A stretch of 64,000 nucleotides of DNA from Strigamia acuminata (GCA_949358305.1 OX442316.1:2356001-2420000), one strand, 5' to 3'; shown: positions 9,257 to 19,982, counted from the stretch's first letter. A program made the numbers and translations. The notes: generated by a model from the sequence alone, not told the origin.

Positions 9257-12200
9257 TTACTTCTTCTCAGGTGATCCCTGGGGAACATCCGGAGGCGGAG
9301 GTGGAGGTAGTTCTTCAGTTACGGATGGTTCAGCCATCTTCGGAGTTGTGGGTTTACTGATCGGCGGAGTAGAGGTAAGACGGGACGAGCGGTCGCTTGG
9401 ATCTTCAAATTCTCCGATAAAATATCGATCGTGGCCGCCGACCGGTTCGTATGCGGCGCCGACTCGTTCGTGTATCCAAATACGTGAAAGGAAGGGAGCT
9501 AGGCCTTGATTCGTGTGGTGGATCTTCTGGGCCTCGGCTGGAGTCTTTGGGGCACGGTGGGCGCGCAATAGACGTTGGTGTTGAATGAAATCGACGCCCG
9601 GACCCGCTTCGAGGGTGCGTTCCATCCACACATAAAGCGAATGACCATGATCGCTTGATTTCTTAATTTTATCCTTCGTTCCCTTGGTCATGGTCAAGCT
9701 CGGATAATACGTCTTCAGATGTGCATCGATTGGAGGCAACGGCTTTGGCTCCATCCTTTTCTTGGGCCGCAGGATCTTCGGCTTCGCTTTCGATTTTCGG
9801 ACGACTGCTTTCACGCCTTCGATCGGGACCAGTCCTTCGGGGAACTTTATCGTCTCCTCTGGAGCGGCTGCCGGGACTGTCTGGTTTGCCGGAGTCTCAG
9901 GGAGAGGTTCGTTAATTAATACGACTGGTTTGCTCTGTGGTAAAGCCACAGTTCGGACCGCTTGATATGATTGCTCCGGGTCGACGTCCTCCGCAACTAA
10001 CTGTGCGCGAACCTGGATACAGGAAGGGACTAACTTTAGCCATCGTTCGATGAGAGCGGGAGGCAACAGAAAGCTTTCATGTGCGACGACTGCCCAGGCT
10101 GCCAACGCTACACGGGCGTTTCTAAATGTGGACGCGGCCAATACGAGCGACATCATGTCCGTGAGTACGACCGTTGTGCGCGCTGTCCGTGACGGATGAT
10201 CTCGTCCAGGGCTCTTGATGAACTCTATGGCCGCACTTTGGATGTTTGTTACCGCAATCCGCATGGTCCTGGCTTGATATTCGTCAACGTCGGACACCAT
10301 CTCTTTCGCTTGTTCGATCGTGGTTGTGTCGAGAAACGACTGTAAATCGTATGGCGTTGGGTCGAACTGGATCGTGGCTCGAACCTCCGGAGACTGGTTA
10401 TTGGAAGTTGGTTTTGAAGGCGTTTGGTCGTTCTTATCGGTTTTAGCCACGGCCACTTGCTTTGAATTAATTAAAACTCGTTGAATGTCGGGTTCGGGCT
10501 CATCCCAAACAATCGGCGTTCTCGACGTGGAAATTTCGCTTCGCGTTTCTTCCGGTACGGCCGGGAAAATGGGTCCAAAACGATCTTGTCGTCGTTTAAG
10601 TTGTTCAAAGGGACTCAGCGATGTTGGGGTTCCGATAATCACAGTCTTTCGGAATGCGCTGGGCAGACTAGAAGGCACGCTACTAACTGGTTTTGTTGGC
10701 GCCTTGATGAATGCGCTTGGTACCGATGTTACACTCATCTCGATTGATTTGGTCGGCCGATAGACGGGTTTCGCCTGTTCGTTCTTGACTTTCAGGACGG
10801 CTGCTACCATATCGGCTTCGGTGTAAAGTTTTTCTTGTTCGGGTACGATCATCGGCTCTACCGATTGTTCGTGTTCGATCGTTATTGGCACTTCTTGTCG
10901 AACTTCCACTTGCAGAGTCTCTACCTCATCGACTTCACGTGATCTCTCAAAGCGTCCCCATGTTTCCGCTCGTGGTCTTGATAACCTGAGGCATCCGCGT
11001 TGGTTCGGTCGATTCCTGGAGTAGCGGTAAGTCTCAACCTCTCGTGGTCTCTCGACTCTGGGTTCTCGTCGCGGTGAGGGTTCTCGAGCGTGTCGGTAAT
11101 AAACTCGAGGATGTGACTGCGATCGATCTTGCGTGTTGTACGACGTGCTTGGCTGATCCAGGCGTCGTCGCTTGTTGTCGTGTGTGTTATTCAACAACTC
11201 GCTCGAGAGTCGCTTCTCCGCTTTTTGTCGCTTGCGCCCAAAGATGCCCAGGTAGTGGAGCTGGTGCATTGCTTTCTGTGAGGTGATAAATCCGTGTTCG
11301 GGTCGCCAGTTGGGAACGTCTGGTCTTTCTCCTCGAACCTGGCTTAACCAAGTTTTTATCTCATCTGTCGAATACCCTGCTGGTTTCAGTATTTTGAAGA
11401 GATCTCGATACGCCGTCCGTCTGACTTCGTTGTAATAGTCTCTGTGTATTTGTCGGCGCTCTTCGTCTGTAGCGGCGTTTTGCCACCTCTCGAGGACAGC
11501 CCACTCTTCGGGCTCGCTTGGGTAGTCCTTTTCCAAAAACTTGTTTGGGAGTGGTGCTGGTGCGTCGTCGCGTTCTGGAATTTCAGTCCTCAGTGCGTCG
11601 CGCATCTTTTCTGGGAAGTAGTGTATCAGGGTCTCCTGACTTGCCCAAAATCGCGATCGGGCTCGGGATGAAGTGAGCCGAATTTTCCATGGTCCGGTGT
11701 CGACGTCGTCCTCTAACGCTCTTCGAAATGGGGTCGGAATTTCGCTTCTCCAGAGTGTACCCGAAGACACGTTTTGCGGATCGATGGGTCCCCACGTAAG
11801 TTGGTGTTCCGGCTGAGGAATGAATACATAAAAATTAGATTTTTGTTAAATTCCGAATTTGAATTCAAGATGGCGCCATGGTCGACCATGTGCTTTTTAC
11901 ACGTGTTGAATCTTAAATAATGGCTCGTGTCATTTTTCGTTTGTTGACATAAAGATGTTTTCTTTTATGAATCTTGTTTCACGTATTTTCGTGGTTTAGC
12001 CACAAATTAAATTCTTTGTTATTTTTACCTTTTCGTTTCCATCGGGCTTTTCCCGATTTTCTTCCGGTTCAACCTCGTCCCATCTTGCGGGATCGTTCCA
12101 TTCGTCTTCGCTTGGGTCCCGATCCATTTCTTCCTCTTCGTTGTCGGGTGATTGCTTCCAGTTTCTTCGCATTTTTGATTCAATTTGTTGGTTGCGATTT

Positions 12201-12336
12201 TTGTCAAGCACCTGTTGTCGTCGTGACAGAACGCGGAGTGCAAAGTTGAAAGGGTAGTCGAGGTTAAGTATCTTGATTGGCTTTCGTATGTAATACGTAG
12301 TTGATTGTTGGAGTCTCCTTGTGATTGTTTTTGTCC
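9257..12336 (-). CDS. Gypsy 1 third ORF in the env position, probably spliced
   Basis: The main open frame (to 9257) has no ATG at its apparent start, but extends in phase to an acceptor (TTCCTCAG, exon from 11812). A donor (AAG then GTAAAA, exon end 12029) sits 216 bp upstream and is phase-compatible with an open frame reaching at least to 12336, where another AG acceptor (CCTCCTAG) lies. The product would exceed 900 residues. It is hydrophilic with an acidic segment (EEEEMDRDPSEDEW), a basic KRRRLD nuclear-signal-like stretch, an Arg-rich segment, a helical central region and a C-terminal Pro run. No signal peptide, cleavage site or membrane anchor is visible, so it is not a recognisable envelope protein. 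Function unknown. The unit 2 copy has the same 837-codon main frame, unchanged. Confidence 0.6.
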
Positions 12337-12418
12337 CTAGGAGGTCGGGGTAATTACGTCATATTGTTTTATCGCTTTTGATTGGTTATGCCAACCATTT
12401 TGGATTTTTCTTGCTTTA

Positions 12419-15400
12419 TCATGTCCTCCCGGTGATTTTACCGTCCTTTATAAACGGGTTTGGTGCCTTTTTTCTTGTACTTTGTCGTGAGATGGGTTTC
12501 GGTATTTTACTTCTCGATCGTGTGGATCTTTTAGTAATCTCTTTTTCTTTTTCAGGAGTTTTAGGAGTTTCTTCGTTAACTGCTGCTTCCTCCCCTCCTA
12601 AATTTCCATCTGGGGCGATAGTTAGTTCGGCGCTGTCTGGAGTTGCGTGAGTCGTACTTTCGTTCAAGTCTGAAACAGTGGCGATGTCGTCGAACATATC
12701 TCGTATTGTGGGCGATGGAGATGGCTGCGTTTGGTCCTCGGCCCATTCTTCTTGTGGAAATTCCGGCAAGTAAGGCGTCAGTTCTCGAGCGTGGATTGAT
12801 CGAAAATTTACATTATCGGCCAAACGTTGCAGAGAAAATGCGTTCCCGCCGTGGGCCTTGGTAATTACGTATGGGCCGTCTCGTTTGTCGGCTAAGCCGG
12901 CATGAATCCCTTTATCTGCACTGGATAAAATGTGAGTGTCTTTCCATACGAGATCGTTGATTTTGAAATTACAAAATTGTGTGTTCTTTTCAGACTTTTT
13001 CACTCGTTCGCGCATGTCAAACACATGTGACATCATATGTTGGTAGGTTGCCGAAATTGCTTGTTCTAGTTGATGTACGTAAATGTGAGGATTTTTTGGA
13101 TCGACTTTTCGAATTCCTTCTGGGATGCGTGGATCCCAGGGCACTCGTAGCTCTCGAGCGAAGTTGAGATAAGCCGGGGAAAAGCCGCGGTTTCTCGAAA
13201 TGGTCGTTCGGATGCTAAATGCTATTTCTTTAAGGAACTCGTCCCACTTGGAATGTACGTCTGTGAAAATAGCAAGCGCATATTTTATGTCGCGGTTGAG
13301 TCGCTCCACGGGATTAGCCCGTGGGTTATACGTTGAAGTAAATGATGGTTGAATGTCGAATTGATTGCAGAAATCCTTGTATAACCTTGATGCGAATTGT
13401 GGGCCATTATCGGAAATTAATTTCCGCGGGAAGCCAAAATGTAACGCGACTTCGTAGAGGCACTGGATTATTTTCTGCTTAGTCGGGTGGGCCATCGGAT
13501 ACAACTCTGGCCATCCTGTTGCGACATCCATGATCACGAGTATGTATTTGTGGCTATTTGCACTTGTTATCTTAGGACCCATAAGGTCTACGCTCCAACA
13601 ATCAAAAGGGGCGAACGGTCCAAGTGATAAATTCTCGTAGTTAGCCTTATTCCGAGGCTTGCAGGCTTGGCATCGTGGACAGTGTCGTATGAATCGTACG
13701 ATGTCCCTTCTCATTTCGGGCCAATAGTACAGTTGACTGGCCCGGTAGAGAGTCCTTGCCACGCCGGCGTGTCCGGCTAGAGGGTGGCCGTGTACCATCC
13801 ACAGAATTTGTGTTCGAACTTTTCTCGGAATTACGACTTTAATTGAACTCCCTGACTCTGTCAAGTCGTCCCGAAAGTTCGGATGGTACTTTAAAAGTAG
13901 GCCATCGTCTATCAGATAAGCGGAAGCTTTAATTTTGAACTCTTCTCTGGATTCTTCGCTGTAGACGTCGCCAGGGAAAGTCTCGTTGGTCAAGTAGTCA
14001 TAGAACCTTTTACAGAAGGCGGTGTCGTTCTTCTGAGCTTCGACGAGTTCCTCGCGAGTAGGTGGGACACAGTTCGTGCCTTTACTCACGTGTGTAACGA
14101 AAGCTCGCACAAATTTATCCGAGACTCTGGGTTCGATGGATAAGTCGTAATTTGGTCTGGCATCTTTTGCCGATTGATATGCCCTCATCCAATATCCGAC
14201 GTATTTTTCATCGGAAGATTCCAACTTTTCTTTCGGCAGTTCATTCTGTTTTCTGAATTCCCACTTCCTGATCGGGGTGGGACAGTAAGCTATCCGAGAA
14301 TCGTCGTCGCCGTCGTCGTCTGGCTCGTCGGGTTCTGAGGCGGGAGCTCTAGAGAGCGCGTCGGCGACTGTGTTATACTTCCCTGGCTTGTACTCGATTT
14401 GTAAGTCGTAAGCCATGAGCTCTAATTGCCATCGAGCCATCCGGCCCGAAGGTTCTTTCAGGCCCATGAACCACCTTAATGCCTGATGGTCGGTCTGGAC
14501 GGTAAATTTTGTAAACTCGAGGTAAGGCCTGAATTTACGAACTGCCCATACGATTGCCAAGCATTCGAGCTCTGTCGCTGAGTAATTTTTCTCGGCGGCT
14601 TGAATTTTCCGGCTGATAAAGATCGTAGGTACTTCTTGATGTATGCCGTCGATTTCGTGCATTTGCATCAACGCAGCCCCCAATCCGATTTTACTCGCAT
14701 CCGTATGTAAGATAAATTCGCGATTCAAGTCGGGGAGAGGGATGGTTTTGGTGTCGATTAGCATTTGTTTGATTTTGTCAAACGCTGCTTCGCAATGGCT
14801 GGTCCAGTTAAATTTGATTTCGGGGTCTTTCGGCGGGTCCTCCTTTGGATTTATTTTCTGGACAGTCTTTAAAAGATCGGTGATTGGGGCCGCGACTTCC
14901 GCTAAATGTGGCAGGAGTCGGCCGAAGAAATTTACCATTCCTAAAAAACGTTGTACCCCTTTCACGTCCGTAGGTGCTGGAAAATCGGTGATTGCTCGTA
15001 CTTTCTTTGGGTCTATGGATAAGCCATTGACTCCAACTTTGTATCCAAGAAACGCAAGTTCTTTTCGGCAAAACTGGCTCTTTCCGGGGTGTATGTGGAG
15101 TCCGGCTTTTGCTAAACGACGTATTACTTCGTCGATATGTCTGATGTGTTCGTCAAAAGTCTGGGAAACAATAATAATATCGTCCAGGTAAGCCCAGGCG
15201 TATTTATGTAGCGCGTCGCCCAAAACCTTCTCGATTAATCGTTGAAATGTTGCCGGGGCATTTACTAGGCCAAATGGCATGACATTAAACATTAATCTGC
15301 CCATCGGGGACCAGAAAGCGGTTTTTTCTTTGTCTTCGGCACGGAGTTCGACCTGCCAATATCCTTTCGACAGATCCATCGTTGTTACCCAATTAAATGG

Positions 15401-16846
15401 GGCTAGTTCTCGAAGAATAGCTTCGATTGATGGCATCTGGACGGGGTCGATAACGGTAATGGCGTTTAGAGGTCGATAATCGATACACAGTCTGGGTTCC
15501 GATCCTGCACGCATGACGAGCACAATTCTCATCGCATATTCTCCTAATGCCTCGGACACTATCCCCTTGTCCAGTAAGTCTTGACAGATCGTCTTGACGA
15601 TTTCGCGTTTTTGGGGGTTCATGCCCTTGAATGGAACTCGTACTGGCTTATCCGTACTTAATTCTATTTCGTGTTTTACGTAATTTGTCTTTCCCGGTTC
15701 TTTAGTCAGGATTTTTCGATGTTTTTGTAGCATTTCTTCAAGTAATTTAGTCTGGGTTTCTCCTAGGTTCGCGTCCATGGCCAAATTGTGAGCCAAATTT
15801 CCTTCTTGGAGTCGGGCGTTAAAAGATTTGAAATCGTAATCTTGTACGAATTGCTTCAAATTTCCGCCTTTCCATTCGTCCTCTTCGTCGTTTGAATCTA
15901 GGAGTTCGGTAGGTACTGTCATTAGTCGGGGGTCCTCGCGTTTATCGATATAGTTCCAGGACCTCGTTATGGGGTTGGGCTGGATCTCCATTATGGCCAT
16001 GATGTCCATACCCAAGAGTAGGACCGTGTCGTAGGTTGGTAAAACGATGAAAGGGTGGGTTATTACGCCTCCCTCCCATATGACTTTTGTTGTCAGTACC
16101 CCTACTGGACGCACTTCTCCAGCAGCGGTTTTTACGGCCACATTTTCGCTTATTCCCCGTAGTTTGTCGCGTTGTTTTTTGTCCAACGACTCGTATAGAT
16201 CTGAAGAGATAAAGGACCGGTCGGCTCCCGAATCCAACAAACCGATGAATTTTTTGTCGTTAAACTTGATTGTTAACATTGCGAGTGAGTCCTTCCGCTC
16301 TTTAACCAAATTACAATGTAAAATGCGTTTCTTTCGAGGTGGGGCCTCCTCGTAGGCGTGAGGTAATTCTTGGAATGTTTCGGCTATTTTTTCGCCGTCC
16401 GCCGTATTAGTGGTTGGGCCACTATATTCGCGTTTTTCTGTGGTGAAGTAAGCCGTAGTGAAATAAACGACCTTTTTCTGTAATTCTTTTATTTGTTTTT
16501 CTAACCAATTGGTGTTTATCCATTTGGCTTTTAATTCGTCTTCCGAACTTGAGTCGCTAATTTCTTTATTATTTGTTTCAATTTCTTTCGATTTTTTCTC
16601 TTTTAATTTGAGTTTTAATTTGGCTACTTCTTCCGTAATTACTTCGTTAATTGCCTGGTTAATTGTCGTATTCTTGGTAAATTTTGGGGTTTGGTCTTCC
16701 GGGCGTGCAGACAGATTTATTATTTTTTCTCTGTCTGCTTTAACCAGTTTTTTGTCAGTTCTTCGAATTTGGCTGTTAGCTTTTCTAACAATGCGTCGTT
16801 TTTGGCGGCTTCCTTCTCTTCCTTCCTCTTCTTTCGTTTTGGGCAA
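12419..16846 (-). CDS. pol: Gypsy 1 Pol polyprotein
   Basis: 1475 open codons, entered from gag by -1 frameshifting. Aspartic protease LLDSGADRSFIS near residue 203, reverse transcriptase with YLDD near 552, RNase H beginning LHTDASKIGLGAAL near 713, then an HHCC zinc finger (HPLAGH ... CPRCQACK, about 1020-1055). The integrase core follows, with Asp in SVDLMGP, Asp in SDNGPQF and Glu in NPVERLNR. It copies element RNA into DNA and inserts it. A basic, Lys/Ser-rich tail follows the integrase; no chromodomain was recognised. All catalytic motifs are intact, so it may still be functional. Confidence 0.95.
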   Translation of the reverse strand: MPKTKEEEGREGSRQKRRIVRKANSQIRRTDKKLVKADREKIINLSARPEDQTPKFTKNTTINQAINEVITEEVAKLKLKLKEKKSKEIETNNKEISDSSSEDELKAKWINTNWLEKQIKELQKKVVYFTTAYFTTEKREYSGPTTNTADGEKIAETFQELPHAYEEAPPRKKRILHCNLVKERKDSLAMLTIKFNDKKFIGLLDSGADRSFISSDLYESLDKKQRDKLRGISENVAVKTAAGEVRPVGVLTTKVIWEGGVITHPFIVLPTYDTVLLLGMDIMAIMEIQPNPITRSWNYIDKREDPRLMTVPTELLDSNDEEDEWKGGNLKQFVQDYDFKSFNARLQEGNLAHNLAMDANLGETQTKLLEEMLQKHRKILTKEPGKTNYVKHEIELSTDKPVRVPFKGMNPQKREIVKTICQDLLDKGIVSEALGEYAMRIVLVMRAGSEPRLCIDYRPLNAITVIDPVQMPSIEAILRELAPFNWVTTMDLSKGYWQVELRAEDKEKTAFWSPMGRLMFNVMPFGLVNAPATFQRLIEKVLGDALHKYAWAYLDDIIIVSQTFDEHIRHIDEVIRRLAKAGLHIHPGKSQFCRKELAFLGYKVGVNGLSIDPKKVRAITDFPAPTDVKGVQRFLGMVNFFGRLLPHLAEVAAPITDLLKTVQKINPKEDPPKDPEIKFNWTSHCEAAFDKIKQMLIDTKTIPLPDLNREFILHTDASKIGLGAALMQMHEIDGIHQEVPTIFISRKIQAAEKNYSATELECLAIVWAVRKFRPYLEFTKFTVQTDHQALRWFMGLKEPSGRMARWQLELMAYDLQIEYKPGKYNTVADALSRAPASEPDEPDDDGDDDSRIAYCPTPIRKWEFRKQNELPKEKLESSDEKYVGYWMRAYQSAKDARPNYDLSIEPRVSDKFVRAFVTHVSKGTNCVPPTREELVEAQKNDTAFCKRFYDYLTNETFPGDVYSEESREEFKIKASAYLIDDGLLLKYHPNFRDDLTESGSSIKVVIPRKVRTQILWMVHGHPLAGHAGVARTLYRASQLYYWPEMRRDIVRFIRHCPRCQACKPRNKANYENLSLGPFAPFDCWSVDLMGPKITSANSHKYILVIMDVATGWPELYPMAHPTKQKIIQCLYEVALHFGFPRKLISDNGPQFASRLYKDFCNQFDIQPSFTSTYNPRANPVERLNRDIKYALAIFTDVHSKWDEFLKEIAFSIRTTISRNRGFSPAYLNFARELRVPWDPRIPEGIRKVDPKNPHIYVHQLEQAISATYQHMMSHVFDMRERVKKSEKNTQFCNFKINDLVWKDTHILSSADKGIHAGLADKRDGPYVITKAHGGNAFSLQRLADNVNFRSIHARELTPYLPEFPQEEWAEDQTQPSPSPTIRDMFDDIATVSDLNESTTHATPDSAELTIAPDGNLGGEEAAVNEETPKTPEKEKEITKRSTRSRSKIPKPISRQSTRKKAPNPFIKDGKITGRT

Positions 16847-19260
16847 TCTCTTCTCCAGTGTCCCACCTCGTTACAGTAATTACAAGGTTTTGTGGTGGAG
16901 TTATCTGTTTTCGGGTACGGTCGTCTCACGAACTCTTTTTTCTCGTAGGGTTTTTCGCTTTTTGGGTTGTGGTGCTCCGTTTTATTCGCGGTCTTCATTC
17001 GGGGTTGGTAGCTGGGGGCGATTTCTTTCCCCATGTTAGCGTGGAGAGTCTCTTCTTCTTGTTGGCTATCGCTGGTATCCCCTCCTGAGTTTTGCTCGGA
17101 GTTATTGTCTTCACTTTCCCTCCCTTCTTCGAGATTAGTTGCGTCGGAGTTTGTACTGGCTTTGTAAGCTTTTGGAGCCGGTATCGGGTTCGAGGTGGCT
17201 TTATCGTTCGCCTTTTTCGGAGGTGCGGCCTCGATTTCCCCGTTCAGGAAGCTACGCGACTGGATCAGTCTCCCTGCGTCATGATTTTTCGCATGGATAC
17301 GCTGTATGCGGAGTTGCGTTTGTGTCCTCTGTTCGGGCGTCAGGGCTTCCGTATAACGATCGTCTACTTCTTCGTGATAGTCATTTACAAATTTTAGCAG
17401 CTGTTCGAAACTATCTGCTGTGGGAGCGTTCATATCTCTCAGTACTTTCTTTGAGGTGTCGTTTAACCCCTTTTCGAAAATCACGTTTTGCGCATATTCG
17501 TCGAGTGGCGTATCCAACTCGTTGAACAAACTTTTCGCTCGTCGGAAATAGGCTCGTAATTCTTCTCCTGCGGCTTGTAGCATGAGACTGACTCTCTGTC
17601 TAATTTCTTTTTGGGTCTCGCCGTACTGACTGTTGAAAGCGACGACAAACTGTTCCCAAGTTTTTAATTTTGCTTCCACATACCAGGCTCTGGCTTCCCC
17701 TATTAACATTTCGGGTAGCCCTTTTGTTACCATCTCGTCGGGTTCGGCTCCGAGTCGTGAAATGGTGAGTGCCACTTCGTCTAAGAAGTTATTGCCGGCC
17801 CTCCAGGTTCCGTCGAATCTCATCAGTCGCAACTGTGACCATTTTATGTTTCGGTCCTTTTGTTCTAAGGCCCATTGATCGGCGGAATATTTTCGAAGAA
17901 GGCTCTCGTTTTGTCTTGGGCGATTTCTCAGATTTCGATTTTGGTTGACCTGGGAGTCGGCGCGTGCTCGTTCCTCGAGTGCTCTCAATCTAGCTTCCAT
18001 TATGGGATCGGCTTGGTATTGATTCCCACAGTTCGGGGACGTAGCTCCATTTTGGGGCGCAAATCGTTGGAAATTACCGTTGGTTGAGTTCGGGTCGGTC
18101 AAGGTCGGTGTTGTCGAGTTTGGCTGCGACTCGGTCAGTTGTGTTCCGGGGGGGAAAATTCCGTTTATGGCTGTTCCATTTAGAACCCCGTTCTTCTGTC
18201 CGATCAAAATGGTCGACCCTCTCCCGCCGTAAAGTTGTGTCTTTAGTCTTGCGGCTTCTCGGTCGACTTCGTTGGCGGCTTGTATTTTAATTCTTTCCGC
18301 CTCGTTTGCTGCTTCGACGTTGGCTTGTACCGTCTGGATATCTTCGAGGCTTGGCATTGCCAACCTGTTCCGTCCTTGCTGATTTCTGAGGTGGTTTCGC
18401 TGATTTATCAGTCTAATCATCTCTGCGTTAGGATCCTTTGGGGTTTGACTGGTGTGGCCAGCTCTCGTAGCAAAGGATTGGGCGATTGCCCACGACTGTT
18501 GACCCTTATTATTTCGACGGTCCTGCTGGAAGGCTTCCAGGAATTCGTTCTGGATTTCGACTGGCTCGTCCACTATACTATCCCATCCTTGAACGTTGAT
18601 TCCTTTCAAGCTGAGGGAATCGGCCTCGCTTTCGTCGTCGGCGTCGGATGTTCGGGTGGAATCATAGGAGTCCGTCGTTTGGTTATTCGTTTTTTGACGT
18701 TTTACGTTTTTTCGACCTCTTCTAAGGGCTCGTTTTTCCGCTCGCTCTTTGGCAAGACGAATGATCATGTTCATCTGTGCTAGCGGGTCCCCTTCTTCGT
18801 TGTAAGGGATTCCCTCCAGTCGAGCGAGTTCGTACGCTTCTTTACAGCTATCGATCTGGGATTTCTTCGAATTATAACCGTGTGTGATCGTGACACGATT
18901 ACTCTGGCGATTATCCCGATTGTCGAATAGGTTATACCCGTTCTGACTTTGTCCGGATTCTTCCTCCTCTTCTTCGACTTCTTCTTCGATTCGCTGATTT
19001 ATCGGCGTTTTATTGGTTGGGTTTTTGCTAGCGGGTACTTTACTAGCCGGCGTTTTTCCGGTCGGCACATTCTCGGGTGGTTTTTCCGCGTGGTTTTCGT
19101 TGACTGGTGTCTTTCCAGTCGTCTTTTCCCTCGTCGGCTCCGGTGGCTGCTTTTCTAACGCTGGACTAGCTAATGCTTCGGCCCTTGCCTTGGCGGATTC
19201 CATGGCTTTTCTTCGGGCGCTTGCGGTTGAAGGGTTTCGATTTTTCCCGCTTTTCGTCAT
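16720..19260 (-). CDS. gag: Gypsy 1 Gag
   Basis: About 846 residues, starting at the ATG at 19260 (the open frame extends a little further without ATG). The N-terminus is low-complexity, with repeated K(T/V/N)PxN/S units and an acidic EEEVEEEEEE run. The centre has the capsid-like segment (WSQLRLMRFDGTW ... AYFRRAKSLFNELDTP) typical of retrotransposon Gag. The C-terminus carries one zinc knuckle CNYCNEVGHWRRDC followed by a basic tract. It packages the element RNA and forms the particle. Its last 127 nt overlap pol in the -1 frame. Confidence 0.92.
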   Translation of the reverse strand: MTKSGKNRNPSTASARRKAMESAKARAEALASPALEKQPPEPTREKTTGKTPVNENHAEKPPENVPTGKTPASKVPASKNPTNKTPINQRIEEEVEEEEEESGQSQNGYNLFDNRDNRQSNRVTITHGYNSKKSQIDSCKEAYELARLEGIPYNEEGDPLAQMNMIIRLAKERAEKRALRRGRKNVKRQKTNNQTTDSYDSTRTSDADDESEADSLSLKGINVQGWDSIVDEPVEIQNEFLEAFQQDRRNNKGQQSWAIAQSFATRAGHTSQTPKDPNAEMIRLINQRNHLRNQQGRNRLAMPSLEDIQTVQANVEAANEAERIKIQAANEVDREAARLKTQLYGGRGSTILIGQKNGVLNGTAINGIFPPGTQLTESQPNSTTPTLTDPNSTNGNFQRFAPQNGATSPNCGNQYQADPIMEARLRALEERARADSQVNQNRNLRNRPRQNESLLRKYSADQWALEQKDRNIKWSQLRLMRFDGTWRAGNNFLDEVALTISRLGAEPDEMVTKGLPEMLIGEARAWYVEAKLKTWEQFVVAFNSQYGETQKEIRQRVSLMLQAAGEELRAYFRRAKSLFNELDTPLDEYAQNVIFEKGLNDTSKKVLRDMNAPTADSFEQLLKFVNDYHEEVDDRYTEALTPEQRTQTQLRIQRIHAKNHDAGRLIQSRSFLNGEIEAAPPKKANDKATSNPIPAPKAYKASTNSDATNLEEGRESEDNNSEQNSGGDTSDSQQEEETLHANMGKEIAPSYQPRMKTANKTEHHNPKSEKPYEKKEFVRRPYPKTDNSTTKPCNYCNEVGHWRRDCPKRKKRKEEKEAAKNDALLEKLTAKFEELTKNWLKQTEKK
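16747..16753 (-). promoter_or_regulatory. -1 ribosomal frameshift site A AAA AAC
   Basis: In gag phase the minus strand reads ACA AAA AAC TGG, giving the canonical slippery heptamer A AAA AAC. The pol frame is exactly -1 relative to gag at this point and is open through the site, while gag ends 27 bp downstream. Confidence 0.85.
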
Positions 19261-19326
19261 TTCGATAGTTTGCAAAGTTCAAACCGTAAGATATGTTTAT
19301 TTAAAATAGTTTGAAAGTTCAAAACT

Positions 19327-19344
19327 ATCCCGGACAGGCCCCCA
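19327..19344 (-). other. Gypsy 1 primer binding site, tRNA-Pro-like
   Basis: Two bases after the 5' LTR the minus strand reads TGGGGGCCTGTCCGGGAT. This resembles the complement of a eukaryotic tRNA-Pro 3' end, with a small mismatch block in the middle. The same 18 bases lie next to the plus-strand LTR at 62195-62212. Confidence 0.6.
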
Positions 19345-19346
19345 CG

Positions 19347-19959
19347 TGTCGTAACCTTGGTTCCGGTAAATAAACTTAACACAATATCTTACAATAATAA
19401 CCTTTTATTTCACACTTGTAATATAATACAAATATACTTAACAATGTTGTGGTCTCGGATCCTTGTCGGCGGATACGATTTGTTGCTGCACGGCAGTCTT
19501 ACACGTGGCTTCTGTTGTCTAGGGTAATGGCGTCTGGCGAAACACGTGTTCGCAAACGCTTCGCTTCGGTAGATATTACTATCGTAGTATTGCTACGATA
19601 AATATCTGTGACTGTGGTTTATAGATGAATTTGGCAACGGGCATCGATCCTCTATCAATCCGTGGTGTTCGGCCTGAAAGGTGAGGTGGTGATGCTAATG
19701 TTGCTCTGGTATCTAAAAAGTGGGGGGTTTCCGGTCAGACACGGGTTTAAATACTGGCTGGACCGGAAATGACGTATTTGCCTAAATTCGGAGAATTATG
19801 CAAATTCATGACGTTGTCACGTCCGTCCCGCAGAAACGGTAAAACTAGTATAGCTAGTTTTTCCGTAATGATCTGACAATATTTTATTATGAATACTAAA
19901 ATCATTATTTATTGAATTATAAATTATTAAAACACTTTTGTGACCTCGTGGTCACCACA
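19347..19959 (-). repeat. Gypsy 1 5' LTR
   Basis: 613 bp, the partner of 8566-9177. On the minus strand it starts TGTGGTGACC and ends TTACGACA. Confidence 0.93.
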
Positions 19960-19982
19960 ACCTTGCTTGCTCCAAACATGTA

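Larger units (their letters stand above)
8566..19959 (-). mobile_element. Complete Ty3/gypsy-type LTR retrotransposon (gypsy 1)
   Basis: An 11.4-kb element read on the minus strand, bounded by LTRs of 612 and 613 bp that start TG and end CA and are almost identical. A 4-bp target duplication ACCT lies outside at 8562-8565 and 19960-19963. Order on the minus strand: 5' LTR (19959-19347), primer site, gag, pol (protease, RT, RNase H, integrase), a third ORF in the env position, a purine tract, 3' LTR (9177-8566). The integrase after RT/RNase H identifies the Ty3/gypsy order. All long frames are open, so it looks young. The same insertion, with the same flanks, is in unit 2. Confidence 0.95.

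Noticed and set aside
9257-11770. Envelope glycoprotein for the third gypsy ORF
   Set aside because: The position fits, but there is no signal peptide, furin-type cleavage context, fusion-peptide-like segment or C-terminal membrane anchor.
14643-15191. Plus-strand open frame of 182 codons opposite gypsy pol
   Set aside because: Antisense shadow of the conserved RT/RNase H frame. The same applies to plus-strand frames at 33683-35747 and 39121-41684 over the copia genes.
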